This document shows positions 16,699-25,365 of a stretch of DNA of 64,000 nucleotides, piece by piece. The notes below the pieces were generated by a model. It worked only from the letters and a program-made list of their open reading frames with translations, had not been told where the DNA came from and did no database searches. The stretch spans positions 310,001 to 374,000 of the forward strand of contig NZ_JAPKNI010000003.1 in NCBI RefSeq assembly GCF_026343955.1, written 5' to 3'. Positions within the stretch are counted from its first letter, which is position 1, and every line of letters starts with the position of its first letter. Origin of the DNA: Kaistia defluvii. GTDB taxonomy: Bacteria; Pseudomonadota; Alphaproteobacteria; Rhizobiales; Kaistiaceae. The translations under genes and the position numbers were made by a program.

Positions 16699-17637
16699 CT
16701 ACCAGACGAAGGCCTCCGTCAGATCGCGCCGCCCGACCAGCATGGCATCCGCGACGAGACGCAGCGGCGCCCCGTCGACATCGCTCTGGCCGGACGCGAG
16801 AAGCCGGGCGAAATGGGCGTAGATCCGCTCATATTCCTCGCTCGGCGCCTCGACGGCGAGCTTGCCGTCGACCTCCAGCGCCGCGCCGCCCTTGTAGAGG
16901 CGCAACCTGTGGCCAGCGGCGGTCTCGATCGTCATGTGCCACTTCTCGTCGCCCTGCTCGCGCCAGTCGAAGTCTGCGGTGAGGGCCGGCTGTGACGCCT
17001 CGGCGCTGCCGAAAGTGAGCTTGGCCGCGATCGGCGTCTGCCGGTTTTCCGGATAGGTCAGCGTCGCCGCCTTCACGAAGGGCGCGAAGGGCAGGATCTT
17101 GACGAAGATTGACAGCGCATTGATGCCGGGATCGAACACGCCGAAGCCGCCCGGCTCCCAGATCCATTCCTGGCCCGGATGCCACTTCTTGACGTCCTCG
17201 CGCCATTCGATCTTGACCGAACCGACGCCATGCTGGGCGAGCAGCGCCTTGGCCTCGTCCACGGCCGGGTTGAACTGCGAATGCCAGGTGGCGAACAGAA
17301 CCTTGCCTTTCGCCGCTGCAAACGCCTTCAGATCCTCGAATTCGGCCAATGTTGCCGCCGGCGGCTTCTCAAGCAGCACATGCTTGCCGGCTTCGAGCGC
17401 CTCGCGGGCGATGGTGTGGCGGACGTCCGGCGGAGTATTGACCGAGACGATGCCGATCTCCGGCATCGCCGCGTAGAGATCGGCCGCCGTCTTGAAGCTC
17501 GGCACGCCGTTATGGCTGAGCCCACGCTGGCTGACCACCGCCGCGACCTCGAAATCGTCGCTCTTGTCGATCACCGGCAGGTGCTGGTCCTGCGTGATCT
17601 TGCCGAGCCCGATGATCGCGATTTTCTGCTTGGCCAT
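16699..17637 (-). CDS. Gfo/Idh/MocA oxidoreductase, D-galactose 1-dehydrogenase-like
   Basis: A 312-residue NAD(P)-dependent sugar dehydrogenase. N-terminal Rossmann fold IAIIGLGKITQDQHLPVI, the family motif as VLLEKPPAATLAEF (EKPP instead of the more usual EKP), and a catalytic-domain segment WREDVKKWHPGQEWIWEPGG followed by GVFDPGINALSI. This combination is characteristic of the galactose/arabinose 1-dehydrogenases of rhizobia and Azospirillum, which oxidise the pyranose to the lactone, the first step of the De Ley-Doudoroff route. It stands 39 kb from a galactonate-dehydratase-like gene that could act in the same pathway. L-arabinose is an alternative substrate. Confidence 0.82.
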   Translation of the reverse strand: MAKQKIAIIGLGKITQDQHLPVIDKSDDFEVAAVVSQRGLSHNGVPSFKTAADLYAAMPEIGIVSVNTPPDVRHTIAREALEAGKHVLLEKPPAATLAEFEDLKAFAAAKGKVLFATWHSQFNPAVDEAKALLAQHGVGSVKIEWREDVKKWHPGQEWIWEPGGFGVFDPGINALSIFVKILPFAPFVKAATLTYPENRQTPIAAKLTFGSAEASQPALTADFDWREQGDEKWHMTIETAAGHRLRLYKGGAALEVDGKLAVEAPSEEYERIYAHFARLLASGQSDVDGAPLRLVADAMLVGRRDLTEAFVW

Positions 17638-17728
17638 CTATTCCGCCCTGATCGTTTCTGCTGTTTGATTTGGTTGTGGGCGATCTAACACCATGCAGCG
17701 CCGGATCGCAAAAGGCCCGACCCGCCGG

Positions 17729-18205
17729 TCAGGCGGGCTCGACGTCGAGATGCCGGATGAAGATCACCAGCTTGTGCGCGCCGACATCGCGCTCGACCTC
17801 CGTCCAGCCGCGCGCGGCGTAATAGCCGCTCTTCTCCGGCACGGCGCAGAGGTAGATGCGGTCGAAGCCGAGCGCGCGGGCCTCGTCGACGATGCGGCCC
17901 GACAGCATCTCGCCCATGCCCTGCCGGCGCTCTTCCGGCTCCACCCACAGCGCCGCCAGCCAGGGCGTATATTGCGGCCGCTCCTCGACATCGCTGTCGA
18001 TCAGAATGGCGGAGCCGACGAATTCGTCGCCCCGATGCGCGACGACCCCGAGCGGCACGGCGTCGGTCTTGAACTGGCGCAGATGGCCGAGCAGCGTCGC
18101 CAGCGGCTCGCCGGCCTCGCGCCACCAGGCATGCCACATCCGGTCGGCGACGGTGCCGATGAATTCAGAGCGCGCGGCAAGGCTGGAGATCGTCACGTCG
18201 GTCAC
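17729..18205 (-). CDS. GNAT-family N-acetyltransferase
   Basis: A 158-residue acetyl-CoA-dependent transferase. The acetyl-CoA-binding motif A appears as LWVEPEERRQGMGEMLSGRIVDEAR (R/QxxGxG/A form RRQGMG), followed by the FDRIYLCAVPEKSGYYAARGW segment common in the family. The GTG at 18205 overlaps the stop of the patatin gene (GTGA), indicating translational coupling as the last gene of the bdhA-patatin operon. A second in-frame GTG at 18196 is possible. The acceptor is unknown. Confidence 0.82.
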   Translation of the reverse strand: MTDVTISSLAARSEFIGTVADRMWHAWWREAGEPLATLLGHLRQFKTDAVPLGVVAHRGDEFVGSAILIDSDVEERPQYTPWLAALWVEPEERRQGMGEMLSGRIVDEARALGFDRIYLCAVPEKSGYYAARGWTEVERDVGAHKLVIFIRHLDVEPA

Positions 18206-19230
18206 TGGAACTGAGCCCTCAAATCCACGGTGTCGCGCACGCCTATATCGGCAAAATGAGCCTGGAGCCAATCCTCCGCCGCCATCCGGCCGGCGGCCTG
18301 CAACTCCTCGAAGAAGGCCCGCGACGTATCGAACTTGGTCGAGGCCGAGAACTTTTCCAGCGCCTTGCCGGCATCGATGCGATGGATGCGGTTGTGGCGG
18401 TAATGGCCGGGATCGAGCCTTCCCTCGGCCAGCATCCGGTTGACGAAGTCGATGGTGCGGAGTTCGCGCAGCAGCGAGGCATTGAAGGTAATCTCGCTCA
18501 TCCGCTCCAGGATTTCCTTGGTCGAGGTCGGCACGGTGGGTCGCTCGATCGGGTTGATCTGCACCAGCAGGATGTCGGCCGTCCGGGTTTCGGTGAAGAA
18601 CGGAAACAGCGCCGGATTGCCCGTGAAGCCGCCGTCCCAGTAAGGCTCGCCATCGACTTCGACGGTCTGGAAGAGATAAGGCAGGCAGGCCGAGGCCATC
18701 ACCGCATCGACCGTGATGCCGCCATCGGAAAACACCTTGATCTTGCCGGTCTTCACCGCCGTCGCCGAGATGAACAGCCTTGGCGCGGCGCAGGCGCGGA
18801 CCCGCTCGAAATCGACCATCTCGATGACGATCTCGCGCAGCGGGTTGATGTTCATCGGGTTGAAGCCGTAGGGCGAGGAGAAGTTCGTCATCGCCTCGAT
18901 CATGTGGATGGGCTGCATCGCCGGCACCCGCCAGGCGCCCATCCAGGCGCCGATGAAATCCCGCGCCGAGGCGCCGGGGCGGCCGGCGGCGCTGACCCGC
19001 ATCCAGAATTCCTGGAGCCGCGAGCGCGCGCCCGCCGCGCCGTCGCGCGCCATGCCGTCGGCGAGCGCCACGGCGTTCAGCGCGCCGGCGCTGGTGCCCG
19101 AGATCGCCTCGAAGCCAAGGCGGCCGTCTTCCAGCAGCCTGTCGAGCACGCCCCAGGTAAACGCCCCATGCGCCCCGCCGCCCTGCAGGCCGAGATTGAT
19201 GATCTTCCGTCCCGGTGCCGCGGCGCTCAT
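18202..19230 (-). CDS. Patatin-like phospholipase/esterase
   Basis: A 342-residue patatin-fold hydrolase. GGGAHGAF (oxyanion loop) at about residues 17-24, the nucleophile elbow GTSAGALNA at about 44-52, and the second dyad residue in WDGGFTGNPAL near residue 200. Such proteins cleave acyl esters. Its ATG (19230) overlaps the stop of the 3-hydroxybutyrate dehydrogenase gene by 4 nt. The pairing with that enzyme, seen widely in alphaproteobacteria, suggests a role in polyhydroxybutyrate or acyl-ester mobilisation; this is inference. A longer frame upstream exists only as an out-of-frame reading of the dehydrogenase gene. Confidence 0.9.
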   Translation of the reverse strand: MSAAAPGRKIINLGLQGGGAHGAFTWGVLDRLLEDGRLGFEAISGTSAGALNAVALADGMARDGAAGARSRLQEFWMRVSAAGRPGASARDFIGAWMGAWRVPAMQPIHMIEAMTNFSSPYGFNPMNINPLREIVIEMVDFERVRACAAPRLFISATAVKTGKIKVFSDGGITVDAVMASACLPYLFQTVEVDGEPYWDGGFTGNPALFPFFTETRTADILLVQINPIERPTVPTSTKEILERMSEITFNASLLRELRTIDFVNRMLAEGRLDPGHYRHNRIHRIDAGKALEKFSASTKFDTSRAFFEELQAAGRMAAEDWLQAHFADIGVRDTVDLRAQFQ

Positions 19231-20024
19231 GCCGCCGTCCAGCCGCCATCGATCGACTGCAGCGATCCGGTGATGCTGCGCGCGCCATCGGTGGTCAGGA
19301 ACAGCGCCAGCGCCGCCACTTCCTCGACGGTAACGAATTCCTTGGTCGGCTGGGCGGCGAGGATGACGTCCTTCTTCACCTGCTCCTCGGTCATGCCGCG
19401 CGCCGCGGCGGTGGCCGGAATCTGCTTTTCCACCAGCGGGGTCCAGACATAGCCGGGGCAGATGGCGTTGACCGTGATGCCCTTGTCGGCCACTTCGAGC
19501 GCGACCGTCTTGGTGACGCCGGCAATGCCATGCTTCGCCGCGACATAGGCCACCTTGTAGGGCGAGGCGACCAGCGCATGCGCCGAGGCCGTCGAGATGA
19601 TGCGGCCCCAGCCCTTCTGCTTCATCGCCGGCAGCGCCAGGCGGATGGCGTGGAAGGCCGCGGTCAGGTTGAGCGCGATGATCAGGTTCCACTTGTCGAC
19701 CGGGAATTCATCGATCGGGGCCACATGCTGCACGCCGGCATTGTTGACCAGCACGTCGATGGCGCCGAACTCCTTCTCGACATCGCCGATCATGGTGGCG
19801 ATCTCGTCCTCGCGCGTCATGTCGGCGCCGGAATAGCGCACCTCGACGCCGAACTCGGCCGCCAGCTCGGCACGCAGCTTTTCTATCGCCACCGGGTCAC
19901 CGAAGCCGTTCAGCACGACATGAGCGCCGGCGCCCGCCATGGCCCTCGCCATGCCGAGACCGATGCCGGAGGTCGATCCCGTCACCAGCGCAACCTTGTC
20001 CTTCAGATGACCGTCCTTCGACAT
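19227..20024 (-). CDS. bdhA: 3-hydroxybutyrate dehydrogenase
   Basis: A 265-residue short-chain dehydrogenase that interconverts 3-hydroxybutyrate and acetoacetate with NAD. The cofactor motif is VTGSTSGIGLGMARAMA at residues 14-30; the catalytic set is NNAG, then Ser in IISTASAHAL and YxxxK in VAYVAAKHG. The features HALVASPYKVAYVAAKHGI and CPGYVWTPLVEKQI are those of D-beta-hydroxybutyrate dehydrogenases rather than general SDRs. ATG at 20024 with CGGAG about 8 nt upstream. First gene of a tight three-gene operon with patatin and acetyltransferase (4-nt overlaps); it links polyhydroxybutyrate breakdown to acetoacetate metabolism. Confidence 0.92.
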   Translation of the reverse strand: MSKDGHLKDKVALVTGSTSGIGLGMARAMAGAGAHVVLNGFGDPVAIEKLRAELAAEFGVEVRYSGADMTREDEIATMIGDVEKEFGAIDVLVNNAGVQHVAPIDEFPVDKWNLIIALNLTAAFHAIRLALPAMKQKGWGRIISTASAHALVASPYKVAYVAAKHGIAGVTKTVALEVADKGITVNAICPGYVWTPLVEKQIPATAAARGMTEEQVKKDVILAAQPTKEFVTVEEVAALALFLTTDGARSITGSLQSIDGGWTAA

Positions 20025-20193
20025 GAATTCGCTCCGGAATGAATGATAAGGGGTGAGAACCGAGCCAGACGACCATATATTGCGGCGCAGCAGCAAGGGA
20101 AGTTGACGTCGGTGTCGCGCCCCGCTCGGCCTTGCGGGCGATCCGTGATAGAACGCGGCGCGGCGGATCCTTGCCCGCGCGCATGAGGATTGG

Positions 20194-20736
20194 ATGACCA
20201 TGAGCGGAGCCAAGCACGCCACGGCGACCGGAACGGACCAGATCGTGCTCGAACATAGCGACCACGACCACGACCATTGCGCCCGCGACGCCATCGCCCA
20301 TGCCGAGGCGATTTCCGCCGCCGAGGGCCTGCGCTTCACGGAGCAGCGCCGCAAGGTTCTGGCCGCTCTCGCCGAAAGCCATGTCCCCGCCAGCGCCTAT
20401 GACGTGATCGACCGGCTCGCCGCCGAGGGCCCCCGCCCGGCGCCGGTCTCCGTCTATCGCGCGCTCGAATTCCTGGTCGAGCACGGCTTCGCGCACCGGA
20501 TCGAAAGCCGCAACGCCTATATCGCCTGCTCGCGCGGCCCGGAGGGCCACGACAAGCCCGGCCATGGCGCGGCCACCGTCTTCCTGCTCTGCGAAAGCTG
20601 CGGCGCCGCGGGCGAGGCCTCGTCCGCCGCGCTGACCGAGGCGCTCGCCGCCGTGACGCAGGCGGCCGGCTTTGCGCCGCGCGCCCCGATCATCGAAATC
20701 CGCGGCCTCTGCGCCCGCTGCCGCGAGGCGGCATGA
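20194..20736 (+). CDS. zur: Fur-family regulator, Zur-like
   Basis: A 180-residue metal-dependent repressor of the Fur superfamily. Winged helix: GLRFTEQRRKVLAALAESHVPASAYDVIDRL, then APVSVYRALEFLVEHGFAHRIES. The structural zinc site is visible as two pairs, LLCESCGAAG and GLCARC. The N-terminus is His/Asp-rich (HSDHDHDHC, residues 21-29), a feature of zinc-responsive Zur proteins, so zinc rather than iron is the likely effector. It binds DNA to repress zinc uptake genes, none of which lies in this window. Starts at ATG 20194; ATG 20200 is also possible, both served by GAGGA at 20185-20189. The neighbouring ispG is separated by repeats. Confidence 0.85.
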   Translation: MTMSGAKHATATGTDQIVLEHSDHDHDHCARDAIAHAEAISAAEGLRFTEQRRKVLAALAESHVPASAYDVIDRLAAEGPRPAPVSVYRALEFLVEHGFAHRIESRNAYIACSRGPEGHDKPGHGAATVFLLCESCGAAGEASSAALTEALAAVTQAAGFAPRAPIIEIRGLCARCREAA

Positions 20737-20765
20737 TGCCTGGCGATACGCTCCTGCACCTGAGC

Positions 20766-20890
20766 CCGAAAAGCTCTCGCCCGCTTGCGGGAGAGGGTTG
20801 GGTGAAGGCCTTGCCTTCAAACGAAGTTCCAAATTCGCGCCTTCGGCGCGCCCTCACCCCAGCCCTCTCCCGCATGGCGGGAGCGGGAGC
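20766..20890. repeat. Two CTCTCCCGC/GCGGGAGAG palindromic repeats (family III) between zur and ispG
   Basis: AAAGCTCTCGCCCGCTTGCGGGAGAGGGTTGGGTGAAGG-type unit near 20768-20805 and an inverted unit (CCTCACCCCAGCCCTCTCCCGC, ATGGCGGGAG) near 20851-20885. Each forms a short hairpin and the two together a long one. Similar units occur at 33446-33566, 41867-41998 and 60204-60320. Confidence 0.75.
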
Positions 20891-20908
20891 GACAACGCGT
20901 GATCTCGC

Positions 20909-22192
20909 ATGAACGAAATCTCTTGCTCCCCCGAATTCACCGCCGGCCCGCTGCCGCGCCGCCGCGCCACTGCCGTGCGTGTCGGCAAGGTCCTGGTCGG
21001 CGGCAACGCCCCCGTGGTCGTGCAGTCGATGACCAATACCGACACGGCCGACATCGACGGCACCGTGGCGCAGATCGCGGCCCTGGCCCGCGCCGGATCG
21101 GAACTGGTGCGCATCACCGTCGACCGCGACGAGGCGGCGGCCGCCGTGCCCTTCATCAAGGAGAAGCTGCTCGCCCGCCGCATCGACGTGCCACTGATCG
21201 GCGACTTCCACTATATCGGCCACAAGCTTCTGACCGATCATCCGGCCTGCGCCGAGGCGCTGGACAAATATCGCATCAATCCCGGCAATGTCGGCTTCGG
21301 CGAGAAGCGCGATCGCCAGTTCGCGACGCTGATCGAACTCGCGATAAAATACGACAAGCCGGTGCGCATCGGCGTCAACTGGGGTTCGCTCGACCAGGAC
21401 CTGCTCACCCGCCTGATGGACGAGAACGCCGCTTCCGCCACGCCGATCTCGGCTGCCGCCGTGATGCGCGAGGCGATCTGCCAATCGGCCATCCTTTCCG
21501 CCAACCTTGCCGAGCAGATCGGCCTGCCGCGGGAAAAGATCATCCTCTCGGCCAAGGTGTCGAACGTGCAGGACCTGATCGCCGTCTATCGCGATCTCGC
21601 CCGCCGCTCCGACCATTGCCTGCATCTGGGCCTCACCGAGGCCGGCATGGGCACCAAGGGCATCGTCGCCTCCTCGGCCGCGATGGGCATTTTGCTGCAG
21701 GAAGGCATCGGCGACACGATCCGTGTCTCGCTGACGCCGGAGCCGAACGGCGACCGCACCCGCGAGGTGCAGGTGGCGCAGGAACTGCTGCAGACCATGG
21801 GGTTCCGCGCCTTCCTGCCGATCGTCGCCGCCTGCCCCGGCTGCGGCCGCACGACCTCGACCGTGTTCCAGGAACTGGCGAGCCGCATCCAGGAAGACAT
21901 CCGCACCTCGATGCCGGTCTGGCGCGAGCGCTATCCCGGCGTCGAGGCGCTGAAGGTCGCGGTGATGGGCTGCATCGTCAACGGCCCCGGTGAATCGAAG
22001 CACGCCGACATCGGCATCTCGCTCCCCGGCACCGGCGAAACCCCGGCCGCGCCCGTCTTCATCGACGGCAAGAAGGCGATCACGCTGCGGGGCCCCGCCA
22101 TTGCCGAAGATTTCCGCAAGCTCGTGGATGAGTATATCGAGAAGCGGTTTGGGATTGGCGCGAAGGCAGAGGCGCCGGAAGCAGCGGAGTAG
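20909..22192 (+). CDS. ispG: 4-hydroxy-3-methylbut-2-enyl-diphosphate synthase
   Basis: A 427-residue iron-sulfur enzyme of the MEP isoprenoid pathway (also GcpE), which converts methylerythritol cyclodiphosphate to HMBPP in the cytoplasm. An N-terminal TIM barrel ([42 protein letters not shown]) and a C-terminal 4Fe-4S domain with ACPGCGR and [17 protein letters not shown]; the three Cys of ACPGC and GC plus the Glu of GPGE are the cluster ligands. Normal length for the two-domain proteobacterial form. ATG at 20909. It shares its pathway with the prenyl synthase 1.5 kb downstream on the other strand. Confidence 0.97.
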   Translation: MNEISCSPEFTAGPLPRRRATAVRVGKVLVGGNAPVVVQSMTNTDTADIDGTVAQIAALARAGSELVRITVDRDEAAAAVPFIKEKLLARRIDVPLIGDFHYIGHKLLTDHPACAEALDKYRINPGNVGFGEKRDRQFATLIELAIKYDKPVRIGVNWGSLDQDLLTRLMDENAASATPISAAAVMREAICQSAILSANLAEQIGLPREKIILSAKVSNVQDLIAVYRDLARRSDHCLHLGLTEAGMGTKGIVASSAAMGILLQEGIGDTIRVSLTPEPNGDRTREVQVAQELLQTMGFRAFLPIVAACPGCGRTTSTVFQELASRIQEDIRTSMPVWRERYPGVEALKVAVMGCIVNGPGESKHADIGISLPGTGETPAAPVFIDGKKAITLRGPAIAEDFRKLVDEYIEKRFGIGAKAEAPEAAE

Positions 22193-22198
22193 GCGCGA

Positions 22199-22257
22199 AC
22201 GCCCCCTCCCCGAAAACGCAGAAGCGTTTTCGACCCTCCCTCAAGGGGAGGGTTCGG
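22199..22257 (-). repeat. Two-hairpin palindromic repeat family II, downstream copy
   Basis: On the minus strand: GAACCCTCCCCTTGAGGGAG (hairpin 1), GTCGAAAACGCTTCTGCGTTTTC (hairpin 2, split here: stem AAAACGC/GCGTTTT), then GGGGAGGGGGC. It is the inverse of the copy at 22684-22741 on the other side of the DUF559 gene. The stop codon of that gene (22241-22243) lies inside this repeat, so the last residues SEPSP come from it. Confidence 0.8.
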
Positions 22258-22621
22258 AGCGAGCTTGTTCTGCTGCGTCTGCGATGGCCCTGTAGACCGC
22301 TTCGACGTTGTTCATCACATCGGGATTGGTGAGGCGCAGGACACGGAAGCCCCGCGCTTCGAGCCATGCGGTCCGCCTTGCGTCGGCAGCGATCGCCGCC
22401 TCGGCAAAATGCTGGCTGCCATCGATCTCGACGACCAGGCGACGTTCGGCACAGAAGAAGTCGACGATGAACGGACCGATCGGGACCTGGCGCCGGAACT
22501 TCAGGCCCTCGACGGCGCGAGCCCGCAATCGCAGCCAGAGCCGGAACTCCGCTTCCGTCATGTTCCGGCGCATGGTGCGGGCAAAGCCAAGTTGACGAGG
22601 ATCTGCGATACGCCGGCTCAT
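22241..22621 (-). CDS. DUF559 endonuclease-domain protein
   Basis: A 126-residue PD-(D/E)XK nuclease of the DUF559 family, related to very-short-patch repair endonucleases. Opening MTEAEFRLWLRLRAR, then KFRRQVPIGPFIVDFFCAE and RLVVEIDGSQHF, giving the active-site candidates Asp54, Glu65 and Asp67. ATG at 22621 is chosen because GGGAGG stands 6-7 nt upstream; an ATG at 22675 lies ahead of it without such a site. Family function is not established; repair or nicking at mismatches is plausible. The gene is enclosed by inverted copies of a two-hairpin repeat, and its 3' end is formed by one of them, so it looks like part of a repeat-linked unit rather than of the ispG neighbourhood. Confidence 0.83.
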   Translation of the reverse strand: MSRRIADPRQLGFARTMRRNMTEAEFRLWLRLRARAVEGLKFRRQVPIGPFIVDFFCAERRLVVEIDGSQHFAEAAIAADARRTAWLEARGFRVLRLTNPDVMNNVEAVYRAIADAAEQARSEPSP

Positions 22622-22683
22622 CTCCAGCCTCCCAAGATCTTCCGTCAGTCTTGCGGGATTCCACGGTTTCGGCAAGCTTCGCT

Positions 22684-22741
22684 GAACCCTCCCCTCGAGG
22701 GAGGGTCAAAACGGGCGGAGCCCGTTTTGGGGAGGGGGACT
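22684..22741 (-). repeat. Two-hairpin palindromic repeat family II, upstream copy
   Basis: GAACCCTCCCCTCGAGGGAG (hairpin 1), then stem AAAACGGGC/GCCCGTTTT (hairpin 2), then GGGGAGGGGG, lying 60 bp upstream of the DUF559 start. Compared with the other copy the second hairpin has a different stem that remains fully paired, i.e. a compensatory change. Confidence 0.8.
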
Positions 22742-22830
22742 ATCAGTAGCCACCCTCGATTGCCCCCGTTTACGGCGGCTTCCGTAGAGACTAGATCTGT
22801 TGCGTTCGCCCCCGTCATCGAGGATCGATC

Positions 22831-23637
22831 GTGATCAAGCTTCTGCCGATGCGCCTGTTATTTGTCCTCGCCATCCTGACCGCGCCGAGCCTGGCGCTCG
22901 CGCGGCCGCTCGATGGCTCCGTCACCTATCGCGAGCGCATCGCGCTGGACCCCAAGGCGGCCATCACCGTCACCCTGGTCGATGTCAGCCACGCCGACGC
23001 CCCGGCCAAGGTGATCGCCAAGCAGCGCATCCGGCCGCGCGGGCGCCAGGTGCCGATCGATTTCCGCCTGCATTACGCGCCGAACCGGATCAAGCCCGGC
23101 CACCGCTACCAGCTGCAGGCGCGGATCGATCGCGGCGACGATCTGCTGTTCATCAACAAGGAAGCCGTCCCGATCTCGCCGCTCGATACCAAGGGGCCGG
23201 TGACGATCCGGGTGCAACCGGTCGCGGATGGCGATGCGCCGGCCGGTGCGGGCAAGCCCACCCGGACCAAGGCCGCCGTCAATCCGGGGCCGTCAGCCCC
23301 GCTCCAGAGCACCGAATGGCTGGCCGAGGACATTGGCGGGCGCGGCGTGCTCGATATCGTGCAGTCGACGCTGACCATCGAGGGCGGCGGCAAGATCTCC
23401 GGCTCGGGCGGTTGCAACCGCTATTTCGGGACAGTTACGGTCGAGAGCGGCAAGATCAAGGTCGGGCCGCTCGGCGCGACACAGATGGCCTGCGTCCCGG
23501 CCCAGATGGACCAGGAACGGAAGTTCCTCGATGCGCTCTCCAGCACCCGCGGCTATCGCATCGAAGGGTCGAAGCTGACCCTGCTCGACGCGAACGGCAA
23601 GCCGCTGGCGCGGCTGGTCCGAAACACCAAGACCTAG
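22831..23637 (+). CDS. Exported YbaY-domain plus META-domain protein
   Basis: A 268-residue envelope protein. Signal peptide MRLLFVLAILTAPSLALA (from residue 7), then a beta-rich domain of about 100 residues (GSVTYRERIALDPKAAITVTLVDVS, IDFRLHYAPNRIKPGHRYQLQARI) like the YbaY/type III secretion pilotin-like family, then from about residue 155 a META domain (STEWLAEDIGG, GSGGCNRYFGTVTVE, GPLGATQMACVPAQMDQERKFLDAL). This pairing is found in several proteobacteria and is thought to act in the envelope stress response; no enzymatic function is known. GTG start at 22831 has GAGGA about 7 nt upstream. No lipobox Cys is seen, so it is probably periplasmic. Confidence 0.85.
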   Translation: MIKLLPMRLLFVLAILTAPSLALARPLDGSVTYRERIALDPKAAITVTLVDVSHADAPAKVIAKQRIRPRGRQVPIDFRLHYAPNRIKPGHRYQLQARIDRGDDLLFINKEAVPISPLDTKGPVTIRVQPVADGDAPAGAGKPTRTKAAVNPGPSAPLQSTEWLAEDIGGRGVLDIVQSTLTIEGGGKISGSGGCNRYFGTVTVESGKIKVGPLGATQMACVPAQMDQERKFLDALSSTRGYRIEGSKLTLLDANGKPLARLVRNTKT

Positions 23638-23658
23638 AACCCCTCGCCTTTCCGAACC

Positions 23659-24573
23659 TCAAACCTCGCGGTTGGCGACGAAATGCGCGGCGGCGGCCAG
23701 CGTCTCGGCGCGGTTCCCGAGCGGCGCCAGCACGCCTTCCGCCTCGAGGACGAGATCGTCCAGCATGGCGCGCACCGGCGTGACACCATAGAGGCCGACC
23801 AGCGTACCCTTGCCGCGCGACGAATCCTTGCCGGTCGCCTTGCCCAGCGCCTCCGTCGTCGCCGTCTCGTCGAGGATGTCGTCGGCGAGCTGGAAGGCGA
23901 GGCCGATGATCTCGCCGAAACGGCGGATGCGCGCCCGGTCATCCGCCGATGCGCGACCGAGAAGGGCGCCGGCCTCGCAGGAAAAGCGGATCAGCGCGCC
24001 GGTCTTCATCGCCTGCAACCGGCGGATCGCCACCTCGTCGGGCGTCTCGGTCTCGGCCTGAAGGTCGAGCATCTGCCCGCCGGCCATGCCGCCGAGTCCA
24101 GACGCGCGAGCCAGCCCCAGCACCAGGTCGGCCCGGACAAGCGGATCCACATCGGTAGCGGGATCGGCCAGGATGTCGAAGGCCAGCGTCTGCAACGCAT
24201 CGCCGGCCAGGATCGCGGTCGCCTCGTCGAAGGCGCGATGCACCGTCGGCCGGCCGCGCCTCAGGTCGTCGTCGTCCATGGCCGGAAGGTCATCATGCAC
24301 CAGGCTGTAGGCGTGCAGGCATTCGAGCGCCGCGCCGACGCGCAGCGCGCCCTCGGTGTCGGCGTCGAACATCCTTGCCGTCTCGATGGCCAGGAAGGCG
24401 CGCAGCCGCTTTCCGCCGCCGAGCGTGGCATGGCGCATCGCCTCGACCAGCCGGACCGGCCGGGCGATCTCGCCCTCGCGCGGATTGGAGCCGAGCACGC
24501 GATCGAGCGCGCGCTCGACCGCCGTCGCCGCGCCGGAAAGGCGGGCTGCAAAATCATCGTCAAGCCGAACCAA
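23659..24573 (-). CDS. ispA: Farnesyl/geranyl diphosphate synthase (polyprenyl synthetase)
   Basis: A prenyltransferase of about 304 residues that condenses isopentenyl diphosphate with dimethylallyl or geranyl diphosphate. First Asp-rich motif LVHDDLPAMDDDDLRRG and second motif LAFQLADDILD are intact; GGGKRLRAFLAIETA and MKTGALIRFSCEAGA complete the family pattern. The residues before the first Asp motif (LECLHAYSLVHDD) are those of short-chain (C10-C15) IspA enzymes. The reading frame stays open far upstream; I place the start at TTG 24573 because TGAGG stands about 5 nt before it and the length then fits. Product of ispG feeds this step. Confidence 0.88.
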   Translation of the reverse strand: MVRLDDDFAARLSGAATAVERALDRVLGSNPREGEIARPVRLVEAMRHATLGGGKRLRAFLAIETARMFDADTEGALRVGAALECLHAYSLVHDDLPAMDDDDLRRGRPTVHRAFDEATAILAGDALQTLAFDILADPATDVDPLVRADLVLGLARASGLGGMAGGQMLDLQAETETPDEVAIRRLQAMKTGALIRFSCEAGALLGRASADDRARIRRFGEIIGLAFQLADDILDETATTEALGKATGKDSSRGKGTLVGLYGVTPVRAMLDDLVLEAEGVLAPLGNRAETLAAAAHFVANREV

Positions 24574-24713
24574 GATTGCCTCATCGATACGCCGGGGTCC
24601 CGGAAGCCTTGCCGCGATCGGGAGGCCGGCGTCAAGCTTGGCGTTCAGCAGCGATCCGGGACGACGGGCCTGCCCACCATCGCAAGGGGCAGGCCGTCGG
24701 GAGTATCCCGCGA

Positions 24714-25241
24714 TCAGGCGGCCTCGGCGGCTTCGAGCGAGACGGCGACCGACTGGATGATCGCGGCGAAGCGGACCGCGGCCTGGATGATGTCGGAGGG
24801 CACATTCGCCTTCTTCAGCACGGCCTCGTGGCTGTCCATGCACATGCCACAGCCATTGATCGCCGAGACGGCGAGCGACCAGAGCTCGAAATCGACCTTG
24901 TCGACGCCGGGATTGCCGATGACGTTCATGCGCAGCTTGGCCGGCATGGTGCGGTATTCGGGGTTCGAGACCAGATGGCTGAAGCGGTAATAGACGTTGT
25001 TCATCGCCATGATCGAGGCGGCCGACTTGGCTGCGGCGAGAACGGCGGGCGCCAGATGCGGCGTGGCTTCGGCCTCGAGCGCCGCCTTCACGACCGGGCT
25101 GCGGCTGGCAATGCCGCAGGCGACCATCAGGCCGTATTTCTGCTGCGGCGTGAGCGTCTCGTCGGAAGCGAGCGTCGACAGATTGAGGCGGACATCCTTG
25201 GCGAAGTCGGGGATGCGGGACTTCAGCTGATCGATCGACAT
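24714..25241 (-). CDS. ahpD: Alkyl hydroperoxide reductase AhpD (carboxymuconolactone decarboxylase fold)
   Basis: A 175-residue AhpD protein. The active-site arrangement is Glu119, Cys131-Gly-Met-Cys134 and His138 in [14 protein letters not shown], with [16 protein letters not shown] in the final helix. AhpD acts as a thiol reductant for the peroxiredoxin AhpC and has weak peroxidase activity itself. It lies 124 bp behind ahpC on the same strand, and the pair is divergent from an oxyR-like regulator, the standard peroxide-defence layout. Confidence 0.93.
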   Translation of the reverse strand: MSIDQLKSRIPDFAKDVRLNLSTLASDETLTPQQKYGLMVACGIASRSPVVKAALEAEATPHLAPAVLAAAKSAASIMAMNNVYYRFSHLVSNPEYRTMPAKLRMNVIGNPGVDKVDFELWSLAVSAINGCGMCMDSHEAVLKKANVPSDIIQAAVRFAAIIQSVAVSLEAAEAA

Positions 25242-25365
25242 GAAAAACCTTCAGGGAGAGAGCGCCTCGAAGGCCGGCGGCCGGCGAAGCGCCCTGGGAA
25301 ACGGAACGAGGCCGGGCGCCCCGGGGTCCGCGCTAAGGCGAAGCCGGGGCGTCCGGAAACCAGGC

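Noticed and set aside
18202..19692. Longer patatin start within the dehydrogenase gene
   Set aside because: The extra 150 codons are the wrong-frame reading of bdhA; the ATG at 19230 in the ATGA overlap begins right before the patatin glycine loop.
20737..20908. Zur operator between zur and ispG
   Set aside because: The palindromes there are members of the dispersed CTCTCCCGC repeat family, found at several unrelated loci in the window.
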